Part shown: in pieces, positions 45,164 to 55,022 of the stretch | Numbering within the stretch: the stretch's first letter is position 1 | Layout of the letters: each line of letters starts with the position of its first letter | The notes under the pieces: model-generated | Seen by the model: the letters and a program-made list of their open reading frames with translations, nothing else | Databases searched by the model: none | What the model was told of the DNA's origin: nothing | Position numbers and translations under genes: made by a program | From: Streptomyces sp. NBC_00620 | GTDB taxonomy: Bacteria; Actinomycetota; Actinomycetes; Streptomycetales; Streptomycetaceae | DNA: 64,000 nucleotides | Assembly (NCBI RefSeq): GCF_026341825.1 | Contig: NZ_JAPENY010000001.1 | Coordinates: 3,224,001 to 3,288,000 of the forward strand | Direction of reading: 5' to 3'

Positions 45164-46381
45164 TCAGTCCGCCTGGGGCTGTGCCTGGTCCTCTGCTCGA
45201 GCCTCTGTCCCGTCCTCCGCATGGGCTTCCGCCTGGTCCTGGAATCCGGCGAACATGTCGAGCAGACCCTGAGGGGCGTCGTCGCGGAAGCAGACGATGA
45301 GACTCTCGGCGGACTCTGCCGCGGCGGACTCGCTGCGCGGGAACATCACCTGCTCGTAGGCGGCGAGCGCGGCCTCCGTGTTGCCGGGGTGTGCCGCGAG
45401 GGCGGTGCCCAGTTCGGCTCCGTCGAGCATGGCGAGGTTGGCGCCCTCGCCGGCGAACGGTGACATCAGGTGGGCGGCGTCGCCGAGCAGGGTGACGCCG
45501 GGGACGCGGTCCCAGCGGTGGCCGACGGGCAGGGTGTGGATCCGGCGGGGGACCAGTGGGCCGTCGGCGTCGGCGATCAGCGCGCGCAGGCTCCTGTCCC
45601 AGTCGGGGAAGTGATCGAGGACGGCCGCCTTGGCCAGGGCGGTGTCGGTGAAGTCGATACCGTCGAGCCACTCCTCGGGGACCTTGAGCGCGGTGTAGAC
45701 GTGCAGGCTGCCGTCGGTCTCGCGGTGGGCGAGGAAACCCTTGTCCGCGCCGAGGGCCATGAGCATGCCGCCGCCGACGACGGCGGCGCTGCCGGGGTGG
45801 CGGGTGTCGGCGTCGGGCAGGTCCGCCTCGACGAAGGACAGGCCGGAGTAGGCGGGAGTGGCGGCGGAGACCAGCGGTCGGATCCGGGACCAGGCTCCGT
45901 CGGCGCCGATCAGCAGGTCGGTCGTGAGGACGGAGCCGTCGGCGAGGGTGACCTCGTGGCGGCCGTCGCCGAGCGGGCGTGCGCCGGTGATCTTCGTGCC
46001 CCAGCGGACGGTGCCCTCGGGCAGCGAGCCGAGCAGCAGGTCGCGCAGTTGGCCGCGCTCGACCTCGGGACGGCCGCCGTCGCCGTCGTCGTCCTGCTTC
46101 ATACGGACGACGGCGTGCTTGTCGAGGATGCGGGTGGCCTCGCCGCCGGGGTGGATGAGGGTGCGGAACTCCTCGTAGAGGCCGGCGGCGCGCAGGGCCG
46201 CCTGCCCGGACTCCTCGTGGATGTCGAGCATGCCGCCCTGGGCGCGGGCTGCCGGGGAGGCGTCGAGGTCGTAGACGGCGGCTTCGATGCCGTTGACGTG
46301 CAGGACTCGGGCGAGGGTGAGGCCGCCGAGCCCGGCGCCGATGACGGTTACGGGGTGGTGAGTGGGCGTGGTGGTGGTCAT
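45164..46381 (-). CDS. FAD-dependent monooxygenase, TetX-like
   Basis: A 405-residue class A flavoprotein monooxygenase. FAD sites: IGAGLGGLTLARVL near the N-terminus, the DG motif LIGADGAWSR, and LLGDAAHLMSPFAGEGAN. The spacing and wording are close to TetX-type tetracycline-inactivating enzymes and related aromatic hydroxylases. The last 30 residues are acidic and Ala/Gln-rich. It follows the TetR gene by 18 bases on the same strand, so the pair is probably one self-controlled operon. Drug inactivation is an inference only. Confidence 0.82.
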   Translation of the reverse strand: MTTTTPTHHPVTVIGAGLGGLTLARVLHVNGIEAAVYDLDASPAARAQGGMLDIHEESGQAALRAAGLYEEFRTLIHPGGEATRILDKHAVVRMKQDDDGDGGRPEVERGQLRDLLLGSLPEGTVRWGTKITGARPLGDGRHEVTLADGSVLTTDLLIGADGAWSRIRPLVSAATPAYSGLSFVEADLPDADTRHPGSAAVVGGGMLMALGADKGFLAHRETDGSLHVYTALKVPEEWLDGIDFTDTALAKAAVLDHFPDWDRSLRALIADADGPLVPRRIHTLPVGHRWDRVPGVTLLGDAAHLMSPFAGEGANLAMLDGAELGTALAAHPGNTEAALAAYEQVMFPRSESAAAESAESLIVCFRDDAPQGLLDMFAGFQDQAEAHAEDGTEARAEDQAQPQAD

Positions 46382-46399
46382 GGTCGTGCTCCTTTGGGT

Positions 46400-47080
46400 C
46401 TAGGTGGGCGTGGGGGTGTGCAGGATGCCGTTGATCAGCATCTGGAAACCCCAGGTCATACGTGCTTTCGGGGCGCCTGACAGAAGCTCGTCGGCGAGCG
46501 AGGCGATGTGCGGGTGGGTGTCGCCGGAAGCGTTCTGAAGGGCGCGGGCGAGGGCGTCCCAGTCGTCCTGGGCTCCGACGGCCCGGTCCTGGACGGCGTG
46601 CTCGGCGGCGGTCGCGGTGGCGACCTGCAGCAGCAGGTCCACACCCCAGGCCGCCTGTCCGGGCGGCGCGCCGCCCTCGTCCAGCAGAGCCAGCAGCCTC
46701 TCGACGAGGTTCAGGTAGTGCTCTCCGCTGGGGCGGGCCACCAAAGCGGACTGGGCGAGGCCCCGGTGCTCGAACAGCACCTCGGTGTAGGAGGAGAGGA
46801 CCTTCTCCAGGCGCTCGCGCCAGTCGCCCTCGTCGGCCGGGGGCGACTCGACGGTTCCCAGGAGCTCGTCCAGGACGGCCGCGTGCAGCTCCGCGGTGTT
46901 GCGGACGTACACGTAAAGCGAGGCCGGGCCGGTGTCCAGCTCCTGCGCCAGCCGCCGCATGGTGACCTTCTGCAGGCCCTCGGCGCGCATGATCTCGACA
47001 GCGGTGGCGACGATGCCGTCCCGTGACAGGGCCGGCTTGGCCGGGCGTTCCCGGCGACTGTGGGGTGTATCGGGTGCCAT
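46400..47080 (-). CDS. TetR-family repressor
   Basis: A 226-residue regulator. N-terminal helix-turn-helix: IVATAVEIMRAEGLQKVTMRRLAQEL then ASLYVYVRNTAEL, which fits the TetR/AcrR pattern with a TetR_C-like ligand domain (WRERLEKVLSSYTEVLFEH). Three tandem palindromes lie directly upstream (47093-47135), most likely its own operator. It should control itself and the downstream monooxygenase. Confidence 0.88.
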   Translation of the reverse strand: MAPDTPHSRRERPAKPALSRDGIVATAVEIMRAEGLQKVTMRRLAQELDTGPASLYVYVRNTAELHAAVLDELLGTVESPPADEGDWRERLEKVLSSYTEVLFEHRGLAQSALVARPSGEHYLNLVERLLALLDEGGAPPGQAAWGVDLLLQVATATAAEHAVQDRAVGAQDDWDALARALQNASGDTHPHIASLADELLSGAPKARMTWGFQMLINGILHTPTPT

Positions 47081-47092
47081 ACATCCACCATA

Positions 47093-47135
47093 ACGAACAT
47101 GTTCGTCACGAACAAGTTCCTAGCGAACATGTTCG
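47093..47135. promoter_or_regulatory. Triple operator for the TetR repressor
   Basis: Three copies of GAACAWGTTC centred at 47099.5, 47114.5 and 47129.5, an exact 15-base period. The outer two extend to CGAACATGTTCG. They begin 13 bases upstream of the tetR start codon. Confidence 0.8.
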
Positions 47136-47161
47136 TTGATGTTCCAGTGCTCGGCCCTCAA

Positions 47162-47177
47162 ATTGGTCTCGACCTTT
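47162..47177 (+). promoter_or_regulatory. DasR-type operator upstream of chitinase
   Basis: ATTGGTCTCGACCTTT keeps the TGGTCT-N-GACC core of the DasR response element. It lies 136 bases before the chitinase start. Most streptomycete chitinase genes have such sites. Confidence 0.65.
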
Positions 47178-47312
47178 AACCGCCCCCGATGTCTCCCTTA
47201 AGCGCACCCTAAGATCGCCAACGGCCGTCCGGATGAAGCGTTTTGCCCGATTCCGGATCGCTAGCGTGCTGCCGCACCCCACCCCCGTGAACCGCGAAGG
47301 CAGGCACACGCG

Positions 47313-48788
47313 ATGAGCAGTACGCACCGGCGCAGGATCAGTGCCAGGAACAAGGCGATAGGCGGCATCATCTCCGCGGCCCTGGTCGGCGGTGGCGCCG
47401 TCCTGCTCTCCGGGACCGCACAGGCGGCCGGCGTCGGAGCCGCGTACACCAAGACCAGTGACTGGTCGACCGGCTACACCGCGCAGTACGTCATCACCAA
47501 CGACAGCGACCAGACGAAGGGGGACTGGACGCTGGAGTTCGACCTGCCGTCCGGCGCCACGCTCAGCTCGCTGTGGAACGGCGAGTCGACGGTGAGCGGG
47601 CAGCACGTCACCGTGCGGCCGCCGTCCTGGGACAAGGACGGCCTCGCGGCCGGTGAGACCGTCACCGTCGGGTTCGTCGTGAACGGTTCCGCGAACCCGA
47701 CGGGCTGTCTCATCGACGGTGCCGACTGCTCCGTGGACAGCGGCGCGACGCCGGAACCGAGCGGCCGCCCGACGGAGACGGCGACCCCGACGGCGACCCC
47801 GAGTGCCACGGCGACCGCGTCACCCACCGCGTCGGCAACGCCCACGCCGACCCCCACCCCCTCCGCCTCCGAGACCTCCGGCAGCGGCACCACCACCAGC
47901 GCAGGCTTCGCGCCCTACGTCGACACCTCGCTCTACCCCGCCTTCGACCTGCTCGCCGCCGCCACGGCCACCGGAGTGAAGGACTACAACCTCGCCTTCA
48001 TCACGGACGGCGGCGGCTGCACACCCAAGTGGGGCGGTGTGACCGACCTCGCCAGTGACGGGGTGGCCTCGCAGATCGGTGCCCTGCGGGCGAAGGGCGG
48101 CGACGTCCGCGTCTCCTTCGGCGGGGCGTCCGGCTCGGAGCTGGCGACCACGTGCTCGTCGGCGGACGCGCTGGCGTCGGCGTACGACAAGGTCGTGGAC
48201 GCGTTCGACCTCACGAAGGTCGACTTCGACGTGGAGGGCGGTGCGCTGCCCGACACGGCCGCCAACACCCGCCGCGCCCAGGCCGTCGCGAAGCTCCAGC
48301 AGCAACACCCGTCGCTGGACGTGTCGTTCACGCTCCCGGTGATGCCCGAGGGCCTCACCCAGGACGGCGTGAACCTCCTGTCCAACGCCAAGTCGAACGG
48401 CGTCTCCATCGACACCGTCAACATCATGGCGATGGACTACGGCCCCGCGTACAGCGGTGACATGGGTACGTACGCCGAGCAGGCCGCGACCGCGACACAG
48501 GCCCAGGTCAAGAGCGTCCTCGGGCTCTCCGACAGTGCCGCCTGGAAGGCCGTGGCTGTCACCCCGATGATCGGCGTCAACGACGTGACGACGGAGATCT
48601 TCAAGGTCGAGGACGCCACCCAGCTGGTCGCCTTCGCCAAGTCGAAGGGCCTCGGCTGGCTCTCGATGTGGTCCGCCACCCGCGACAAGCAGTGCGCGGG
48701 CGGTGCGCAGAACTTCGCCGACGCGACGTGCAGCTCGATCGTCCAGGACGCGAACGCGTTCTCGAAGGCCTTCGCCGCCAACAACTAG
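47313..48788 (+). CDS. Secreted GH18 chitinase with CBM2
   Basis: A 491-residue exported chitinase. A signal peptide ends near AQA (residue 38). Residues 40-138 form a family 2 carbohydrate-binding module (DWSTGYTAQYVITN, WTLEFDLPSG). A Thr/Pro/Ser linker (about 145-195) joins it to a GH18 barrel. The catalytic DxDxE is VDFDVEGG with Asp304, Asp306 and Glu308. The barrel belongs to the ChiD-like type with YxMxxDYG (NIMAMDYGPA). It should cut chitin outside the cell. A DasR-type site precedes it. Confidence 0.9.
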   Translation: MSSTHRRRISARNKAIGGIISAALVGGGAVLLSGTAQAAGVGAAYTKTSDWSTGYTAQYVITNDSDQTKGDWTLEFDLPSGATLSSLWNGESTVSGQHVTVRPPSWDKDGLAAGETVTVGFVVNGSANPTGCLIDGADCSVDSGATPEPSGRPTETATPTATPSATATASPTASATPTPTPTPSASETSGSGTTTSAGFAPYVDTSLYPAFDLLAAATATGVKDYNLAFITDGGGCTPKWGGVTDLASDGVASQIGALRAKGGDVRVSFGGASGSELATTCSSADALASAYDKVVDAFDLTKVDFDVEGGALPDTAANTRRAQAVAKLQQQHPSLDVSFTLPVMPEGLTQDGVNLLSNAKSNGVSIDTVNIMAMDYGPAYSGDMGTYAEQAATATQAQVKSVLGLSDSAAWKAVAVTPMIGVNDVTTEIFKVEDATQLVAFAKSKGLGWLSMWSATRDKQCAGGAQNFADATCSSIVQDANAFSKAFAANN

Positions 48789-48802
48789 CCAATTCGCCTG
48801 CC

Positions 48803-48831
48803 CAGTCAGCCAGTCAGCCAGTCAGTCAGCC
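48803..48831 (+). repeat. CAGT/CAGC microsatellite after chitinase
   Basis: Alternating CAGTCAGC units run directly after the chitinase stop. The longer unit CCAATTCGCC also recurs at 48789 and 48831. This is unusual low-complexity sequence for the region. Confidence 0.7.
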
Positions 48832-48943
48832 AATTCGCCAACCAGCCATCTCCGCACGGGGGCTGCGCGCCCCGGCCGGACCATCCCCCCACCCGGCCGG
48901 GGCGCGCGGCGCGTTCCCGGGCATCTCGCGGGCACCTCGCGGC

Positions 48944-50032
48944 CTACGCGATGGACGGATCCGTCTCGTCCCGCTCAGTCCACTTCACATCGGACATGAC
49001 CGCCCGCGTCGCCCCGTCGCCGGCACCGCGCAGCGCCCCCGTCACGGCCGAGCCCGCCGCGAGGGCGCACAGGAACCAGGCCGCCGCAGTGGGCAGGTCG
49101 TTGCCGAGAAGGAGTACGGGCAGCGCCAGGAGGGTGGCGAGCAGGGCCCCGCCGAACGTGGAGAGGTGAACCGGCATGCGGAACTTGGCGGTTGACGGTA
49201 CGCGTCGCGCGCTGCGGTCGGACGATGTCGTACGGAGGTCCTTGACCAGGTAGGCGCGGACCTCGTCCGGATCCGTGAGGCCCAGCAGCGCTTCGCCGCC
49301 GTCCGCGACGAACGCCGTGGGCAGCTCGTCGTCGATCAGCTTCCAGCGCTTGGGCAGGTAAAGCCACCCTTCCTGGCCGCCGAACCGTACGGCGGCCCGC
49401 GCCACATCCTCGCGCGGTGCGGCCAGCCTGATCTCGTGCGCGCCCTCCCGCAGGACGATCCAGTGCCAGTACGAGACGTCCACCGCGCCGGGCTTGTCGC
49501 CCCGTTCACTGAGCCGCATCCGCACGGGCTCTCCGGCCTGCACCCGCACCGCGTACACCTCGCCGTGTGCCGCGTCCTCGGCCAGCACCTTCAGCTTCAG
49601 CAGCCTTTGCTTCATGCTCGTCTGCTTGCGCGCGAAGAGCATCGCCTTCACCGTCACCACGATCAGGAGGAGCCCCACAAGGCCGAGGAACACTCCTCCG
49701 CCGCCGGGCCCCTGCGCGAGCCGGTGCGCCGAGTACGGCGTCAGGGCCAGGAGAAGAAAACCGATGACTGTGCCCAAGTCCCACCTGGGCAGCGGGAGTC
49801 GACCGGGCAGCGCGCTGCTGGACGCCGCTTCCGGTGCCGGTCCGAGCGCGGGCGCCGTACGGCACGCGAACGCCCAGCCGGCCGCGGCGACGGCCGCCAG
49901 CCCGAGCGCCGCGAGGATGTCGGTACGCGGGGCCGGTGCGTCGTACCGCACGAAGACCAGTGACAGGGCGACGGCGACGCAGGCGAGTGCCGAGCCGCCG
50001 AGTACGCGGGTGGTGATGGTGGAACGTCTCAC
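48944..50032 (-). CDS. Multi-spanning membrane protein of unknown function
   Basis: A 362-residue membrane protein. Hydrophobic segments lie near residues 9-28, 40-58, 88-105, 112-132, 292-310 and 314-332. A cytosolic-type domain of about 150 residues (VRVQAGEPVRMRLSERGDKPG, WLYLPKRWKLIDDELPTAFVADG) lies between the two groups. GGGGGAAG precedes the GTG at 50032. I do not recognise the family. Confidence 0.7.
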   Translation of the reverse strand: MRRSTITTRVLGGSALACVAVALSLVFVRYDAPAPRTDILAALGLAAVAAAGWAFACRTAPALGPAPEAASSSALPGRLPLPRWDLGTVIGFLLLALTPYSAHRLAQGPGGGGVFLGLVGLLLIVVTVKAMLFARKQTSMKQRLLKLKVLAEDAAHGEVYAVRVQAGEPVRMRLSERGDKPGAVDVSYWHWIVLREGAHEIRLAAPREDVARAAVRFGGQEGWLYLPKRWKLIDDELPTAFVADGGEALLGLTDPDEVRAYLVKDLRTTSSDRSARRVPSTAKFRMPVHLSTFGGALLATLLALPVLLLGNDLPTAAAWFLCALAAGSAVTGALRGAGDGATRAVMSDVKWTERDETDPSIA

Positions 50033-50226
50033 GGTGCTTCCCCCCAGGGAGCGGTTCGTCGGCGGCGCACAGGCGTGGCGCCGCCGACGAACTGGACTTG
50101 TGATCGCGGGGGTTGGTTGTACTCGGTTTCCTGTGAATCAGGGGCCTGACCAGCCAGGGGCCTGTGCTCAAGCCCCAAGGGGCGCGGCACTCCCCTCACC
50201 GCGCCGCGCCCCGTCCCCCGGTCCCC

Positions 50227-51654
50227 CTACTCGGTGGCCACCCCCGGCAGCACCCCCGTCCGCGCCGCCTCCCCGTACCACCGGGCACTCGACTTCGGCG
50301 TACGTTCCAGGGTCGCGTAGTCCACGTACACCGCTCCGAAGCGCTTGCCGTAGCCGTACGCCCACTCGAAGTTGTCCATCAGGGACCAGAGGTAGTAGCC
50401 GCGGACGTCCGCGCCGTCGGTGATGGCGCGGCGTACGGCGGCGAGGTGGCCGTGGAGGTACGCGATCCGCTCGGGGTCGTGGACCCGGCCGTCGGGGTCC
50501 GGCTTGTCGTCGTACGCGGCGCCGTTCTCGGTGATGTAGATCGGCAGGCCGGGGGCCTCGCGGACGTAGCGCATGATCAGGTCGTGCAGGCCCGTCGGGT
50601 CGATCGTCCAGCCCATCTCCGTACGCTCGCCCGGCGTTTGGTGGAAGGCGACGTCGTCCGCGCCCGGCCAGGGGGAGTGCGAGCTCGCGCCGTGGCCGTC
50701 CGCTCGCGGGCCGTCCGTCACGTTCTCCGCCGCCGAAACCAGCGTCGGTGTGTAGTAGTTGAGGCCGAGCGCGTCCAAGGGCTGTTTGATCAGGGCGAGA
50801 TCGCCGTCCAGGACGTACGACCAGTCCGTGACCGATGCCGTCGCCGCGAACAGGCTCTCCGGGTACGCCCCGTGCAGCATCGGACCGTGGAAGACCCCGT
50901 TGGCGAGGTCGTCGATGCGCCGCGCCGCCGACAGGTCGGCCGGGTCCTGCGAAACCGGCCTGACGACCGAGGAGTTGAGGCTCACCGCGACCGAGTTGCG
51001 GGCGGGCATCGCGGCGCGCAGGGCCGAAGTGCCCAGGCCGTGCGCCAGGTTCAGATGGTGCGCGGCACGCAGCGACGCCGCCGGGTCGGTGCGGCCAGGA
51101 GCGTGCACCCCGGAGCCGTACCCCAGAAAGGCGCTGCACCAGGGCTCGTTGAGGGTGATCCACTGCTCGACTCGGTCGCCGAGCGCCTCGCCCAGTATCT
51201 GCGCGTACTCCGCGAAACGCAGCGCCGTGTCGCGTTCGGGCCAGCCGCCCGCGTCCTCCAGCTCCTGCGGGAGGTCCCAGTGGTAGAGGGTGACGGCCGG
51301 TTTGATGCCGTGCGCGAGCAGTTCGTCCACCAGCCGGCGGTAGAAGTCCAGGCCGCGCTGGACCGCGGGGCCGCGGCCCGTCGGCTGCACCCGGGACCAG
51401 GAGACCGAGAAGCGGTACGCGGTCAGGCCGAGGTCCGCCATCAGGGCCACGTCGTCGCGGTAGCGGTGGTAGTGGTCCACGGCCACGTCACCGGTCTCGC
51501 CGCCCGCCGTCCTGCCCGGCGTATGGCTGAAGGTGTCCCAGATCGAGGGCGTGCGGCCGTCCTCCCGTACCGCCCCCTCGATCTGGTACGCGGAGGTCGC
51601 GGCGCCCCAGAGGAAGGCGGGAGGAAAGGTCACGGGCGTCACAGGCTCAGGCAT
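50227..51654 (-). CDS. bglC: Intracellular GH1 beta-glucosidase BglC
   Basis: A 475-residue family GH1 enzyme that hydrolyses imported cellobiose to glucose. Acid/base Glu is in TLNEPWCSA and the nucleophile in YITENGAAY. The N-terminal [15 protein letters not shown] signature and the C-terminal [12 protein letters not shown] are present. No signal peptide is seen, which fits a cytosolic enzyme. The ATG at 51654 abuts a CebR operator that also contains its ribosome site (GGGAG), so repressor binding would block the 5' end of the gene. It lies 112 bases after cebG. Confidence 0.93.
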   Translation of the reverse strand: MPEPVTPVTFPPAFLWGAATSAYQIEGAVREDGRTPSIWDTFSHTPGRTAGGETGDVAVDHYHRYRDDVALMADLGLTAYRFSVSWSRVQPTGRGPAVQRGLDFYRRLVDELLAHGIKPAVTLYHWDLPQELEDAGGWPERDTALRFAEYAQILGEALGDRVEQWITLNEPWCSAFLGYGSGVHAPGRTDPAASLRAAHHLNLAHGLGTSALRAAMPARNSVAVSLNSSVVRPVSQDPADLSAARRIDDLANGVFHGPMLHGAYPESLFAATASVTDWSYVLDGDLALIKQPLDALGLNYYTPTLVSAAENVTDGPRADGHGASSHSPWPGADDVAFHQTPGERTEMGWTIDPTGLHDLIMRYVREAPGLPIYITENGAAYDDKPDPDGRVHDPERIAYLHGHLAAVRRAITDGADVRGYYLWSLMDNFEWAYGYGKRFGAVYVDYATLERTPKSSARWYGEAARTGVLPGVATE

Positions 51655-51667
51655 GGAAGCGCTCCCA
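51654..51667 (-). promoter_or_regulatory. CebR operator at the bglC start
   Basis: On the minus strand TGGGAGCGCTTCCA, one mismatch from the CebR box TGGGAGCGCTCCCA. Its last A is the first base of the bglC start codon. Confidence 0.85.
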
Positions 51668-51766
51668 TAGGGGGTCGTGGAGGCCGACGGTAAGAGGGGG
51701 GACGGGGACAAGGAGGATGGGGGCGAGGGGGGCCGAGGCGGCGGTGACCCGGCCCCCACACGGGCG

Positions 51767-52672
51767 TCAGCCCTTGACGGCGCCCTGCATGATGCCGCCC
51801 ACGATCTGCTTGCCGAAGATCGCGAAGACGAGCAGCAGCGGCAGCGTGCCGAGCAGCGCGCCCGCCATGATCAGGGACTGGTCGGGGGTGAAGCCGCGGC
51901 CGAGGCCCGCGACCGCGACCTGCACGGTCGGGTTGCCCATCTGGGTCAGCACGAGGAACGGCCACAGGAAGTCGTTCCACGTCTGCACGAAGACGAGCAT
52001 GCCGAGCACGGCCATCGCGGGGCGCGCCGCCGGGAACACCACGTGCCAGATCACCCGCCAGCTGCTCGCGCCGTCCACCCGGGCCGCCTCGATCAGCTCG
52101 TTCGGCAGCGCCTGGATCAGGTACTGCCGCATGAAGAAGACACCGAAGGCGCTCACGAGGGACGGGAAGATCACTGCCTGGAGCTGGTCGGACCAGTCGA
52201 GCTTGGCGACCATCATGTACAGCGGGATCACGCTGAGCTGGGGCGGAATCATCATGGTGCCGATGATGATCAGCATCATGGCGTTACGGCCCTTGAAGCG
52301 CAGCTTGGCGAAGGCGAACCCGGCGATCGTGGAGAGGACGACGACAGTGACCGCCGAAATCCCGGCCACGATCGTGGTGTTGAGCATCGCCTCGCCCAGA
52401 TTGGCGTCCTTCCAGGCGAGTTCGAGCTTGTCGAACAGGCCCGAGCCGAACCAGAACGGCGGCGGCGTCTGCGCCAGCCGGTTGTTGTCGCGCGAGGCGG
52501 CGATCGCCGTCCACACCAGCGGGAAGAGCGAGCCGATGGTGAACAGCACGAGCACGGCGTACGCGATCGGGCCGCCGTGCAACTGCCCGCCCGCACGGGC
52601 CGACTTGGGGCGCCGGGTGCGCTTGGGCGGTTCCTTCACAGGGTCGGTGGGGGGCGTCAGTGTCGTCGTCAC
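51767..52672 (-). CDS. cebG: Cellobiose ABC transporter permease CebG
   Basis: A 301-residue permease of the carbohydrate (CUT1/MalG) type with six membrane segments. The EAA loop is [18 protein letters not shown]. The disordered Pro/Lys-rich N-terminus is cytoplasmic. It follows cebF by 11 bases. The transport ATPase is missing from the cluster, as expected since streptomycete CUT1 systems share the distant MsiK ATPase. Confidence 0.92.
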   Translation of the reverse strand: MTTTLTPPTDPVKEPPKRTRRPKSARAGGQLHGGPIAYAVLVLFTIGSLFPLVWTAIAASRDNNRLAQTPPPFWFGSGLFDKLELAWKDANLGEAMLNTTIVAGISAVTVVVLSTIAGFAFAKLRFKGRNAMMLIIIGTMMIPPQLSVIPLYMMVAKLDWSDQLQAVIFPSLVSAFGVFFMRQYLIQALPNELIEAARVDGASSWRVIWHVVFPAARPAMAVLGMLVFVQTWNDFLWPFLVLTQMGNPTVQVAVAGLGRGFTPDQSLIMAGALLGTLPLLLVFAIFGKQIVGGIMQGAVKG

Positions 52673-52683
52673 GGCCTGTACTC

Positions 52684-53700
52684 CTAACTACTGGCGCGCA
52701 GCCGGCGCGAGATGACGTAGTTGACGATCCCGATCACGATGAGGATCAAGAACATGGTCCAGGCGATGGCGGAGGCCCGGCCCAGGTGCTGGTTGACCCA
52801 GCCCTGCTCGTACAGATAGAGGCCGAGCGTCTGGAACTGGTGCTGGGCGCCGCCGGACGCACCCTTGTTGGCGTCGAAGAGGAGCGGCTCGCCGAACACC
52901 TGGCTGGCGCCGATCGTCGAGACGACGACGGTGAACAGGATCGTCGGCCGCAGCGAGGGCAGCGTGACGTGCAGGAACTGCTTCCAGCGCGAGGCCCCGT
53001 CGAGGGCCGCCGACTCGTAGAGGTCCTGCGGGATGGCCTGCATCGCCGCCAGGTAGATCAGCGCGTTGTAGCCGGTCCAGCGCCAGATGATGATCGACGA
53101 AACGGCTATCTGCGAGGGCCACTTGTCGTTCTGCCAGTCGATGTTGTCGAACCCGACGGCGTTCAGCGCCCAGTTGATCATGCCGTAGTCGCGGCCGAAG
53201 AGCAGCACGAACACCAGCGAGGCGGCGGCGATCGACGTGGCGTACGGCGCGAGCATCGCGACCCGGTAGAAGGTCGAGCCGCGCAGCTTGTAGTTGAGGA
53301 TGTGGGCGAGGCCCATCGCCATCATCAGCTGCGGGACGGTGGAGATGATCCCGATGGTCAGGGTGTTCTTCGCCGCGTTCCAGAAGAAGTCGTCGTCGAA
53401 GATCCGGGTGTAGTTGCGCAGGCCCACCCAGTCCATGTCGGTTGGCGCCGTCAGCTCCACCGCGTGCAGCGAGGCCCAGCCCGTGTAGATCAGCGGGAAG
53501 AGGCCGAAGGCGAGGAAGAGCAGGAAGAACGGGGAGACGAAGGCGTACGGGCTCCAGCGCATGTCCCGCTGCCATCGGCGGGAGAGCCGGGCCCGGCGTC
53601 GAACGTCCGCCTCAGCGGGCGTACTTGACGGGATCCGGTCGGCCGGGGCCGCGCCCCCCTCCTTCTCGGGGGGCGCGGCGGTGTCGTGCCGGGGGGACAT
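52684..53700 (-). CDS. cebF: Cellobiose ABC transporter permease CebF
   Basis: A 338-residue CUT1/MalF-type permease: six membrane segments, a 48-residue charged N-terminus and the EAA loop DLYESAALDGASRWKQFLHV. The ATG at 53700 lies 5 bases after the cebE stop and has a GGGGGGA-type ribosome site. Confidence 0.92.
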   Translation of the reverse strand: MSPRHDTAAPPEKEGGAAPADRIPSSTPAEADVRRRARLSRRWQRDMRWSPYAFVSPFFLLFLAFGLFPLIYTGWASLHAVELTAPTDMDWVGLRNYTRIFDDDFFWNAAKNTLTIGIISTVPQLMMAMGLAHILNYKLRGSTFYRVAMLAPYATSIAAASLVFVLLFGRDYGMINWALNAVGFDNIDWQNDKWPSQIAVSSIIIWRWTGYNALIYLAAMQAIPQDLYESAALDGASRWKQFLHVTLPSLRPTILFTVVVSTIGASQVFGEPLLFDANKGASGGAQHQFQTLGLYLYEQGWVNQHLGRASAIAWTMFLILIVIGIVNYVISRRLRASS

Positions 53701-53705
53701 ACCGG

Positions 53706-55022
53706 TCACTTCTCCAGGTTGTTGTCGATGGTCTTCACGGCGTTCTTCCAGGCCTCTTCGGGAGACTTGCCCTGGGTCACGAGAACCACGCCGTTGTCGG
53801 TCAGCCCCTGCTGGATGATCTGGTCCTTCGGGCCGATCGTCTGGACCGGGATGTTCTTGGCGGCCTCGGCGAAGATCGTGCCGATCGGCGCGGCACCAGT
53901 CATGTCGTTCTTCGCGGTTGTCACCTCGGTCGAGTCGTACGCCGCCGGGGTGCTCGGGAAGCTGCCCTGCACGCCGAACAGCTTGGCCTGCTGCTCGGGC
54001 GCGGTCAGCCAGGCGGCCAGCTTCGCGGCTTCTTCGGTGTTCTTGCCGGACTTGGGCACGGTCAGGAAGGAGCCGCCCCAGTTGCCGGACACGGGCGACT
54101 GGGCGACGTCCCACTTGCCGGCCGCTTCGGGCTTCGACTTGCCCTTGATGTAACCGAGCATCCAGGGCGGGCAGGACATCGCCGCGAACTTGCTGTTGGC
54201 GATCGTGGTGTCCCAGGCGGGCTGGAACTGCGTCTGATTGCCGATCAGTCCGTCCTCGGCGGCCTGCGAGGTGAGGTCGAACGCGGCCTTCACGGCCGGG
54301 TTCGTCTTGTAGATGACCTCGCCTGCGGAGTCGTAGAACCGCTCGGTCTCACTGCTGAGGATCGCCTGGAGCAGACCGCCGGGGGAGTCCAGGAAGGTGG
54401 TGCCCTTGGCCTTCGCCTGGTACTGCTTGCCGACGTCGACGAACTTGTCCCAGCTGCCCGCCCACAGCTTGCCGACTTCCTCGCGGTCGGTGGGCAGACC
54501 GGCTGCCTTGAACAGGTCGGTGCGGTAGCAGATGGCCATCGGGCCGATGTCGGTGCCGACCCCGATCGTCTGCCCGTCCTTGGTGGTGGCCTGCTTCCAC
54601 TTCCAGTCGAGGTAGTCGCTCTCCTTGCCGTACTTCGACAGGTCGAGCAGCTTGGTGGCCTGGGTCTCGACGATCTCGGCGATGTTGCCGACTTCGACCA
54701 TCTGGATGTCCTGGAGGCCGCTGTTGGTGGTGAGGTGGTTGACGAGCGCCGGGTAGTAGTTCTCGTTGCGCTCCACGACGGTCTGCTGGATGTCGATGTC
54801 CGGGTGGAGCTTCTCGTACTCCTTGTACAGGCCGGACTCCTCGAAGCCGGCGGTGCCGAAGAGGCCGAGCGTGATCTTGGTCTTGCCCTTGCCGCCGCCT
54901 TCCGACGACGAACCGGAGCTGTCCTTGCCGTCGTCGGCACAGCCGGCCAGCAGCCCGGTGCCCAGCGACGCGATCGTCGCGAGGACTACCACCTTGCGGG
55001 CGGTTCGGGTACGTGCTCGCAT
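53706..55022 (-). CDS. cebE: Cellobiose-binding lipoprotein CebE
   Basis: A 438-residue extracellular sugar-binding protein. A lipoprotein signal ends at Cys28 (LLAGC), followed by a Gly/Ser/Lys-rich tether and a family 1 solute-binding fold (DIDIQQTVVERNENYYPALV, DIGPMAICYRTDLFKAAGLPTD). CebE binds cellobiose and cellotriose in related strains. AGGAGG precedes the ATG at 55022. It is the first gene of cebEFG-bglC and has a perfect CebR box 117 bases upstream. Confidence 0.93.
   Translation of the reverse strand: MRARTRTARKVVVLATIASLGTGLLAGCADDGKDSSGSSSEGGGKGKTKITLGLFGTAGFEESGLYKEYEKLHPDIDIQQTVVERNENYYPALVNHLTTNSGLQDIQMVEVGNIAEIVETQATKLLDLSKYGKESDYLDWKWKQATTKDGQTIGVGTDIGPMAICYRTDLFKAAGLPTDREEVGKLWAGSWDKFVDVGKQYQAKAKGTTFLDSPGGLLQAILSSETERFYDSAGEVIYKTNPAVKAAFDLTSQAAEDGLIGNQTQFQPAWDTTIANSKFAAMSCPPWMLGYIKGKSKPEAAGKWDVAQSPVSGNWGGSFLTVPKSGKNTEEAAKLAAWLTAPEQQAKLFGVQGSFPSTPAAYDSTEVTTAKNDMTGAAPIGTIFAEAAKNIPVQTIGPKDQIIQQGLTDNGVVLVTQGKSPEEAWKNAVKTIDNNLEK

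Noticed and set aside
43488..47084. Very long minus-strand frame (about 1198 codons) across the two-component system and the TetX-like gene
   Set aside because: It lies antisense or out of frame to several genes with clear motifs, is Arg/Pro/His-rich without domains, and is a GC-rich shadow.
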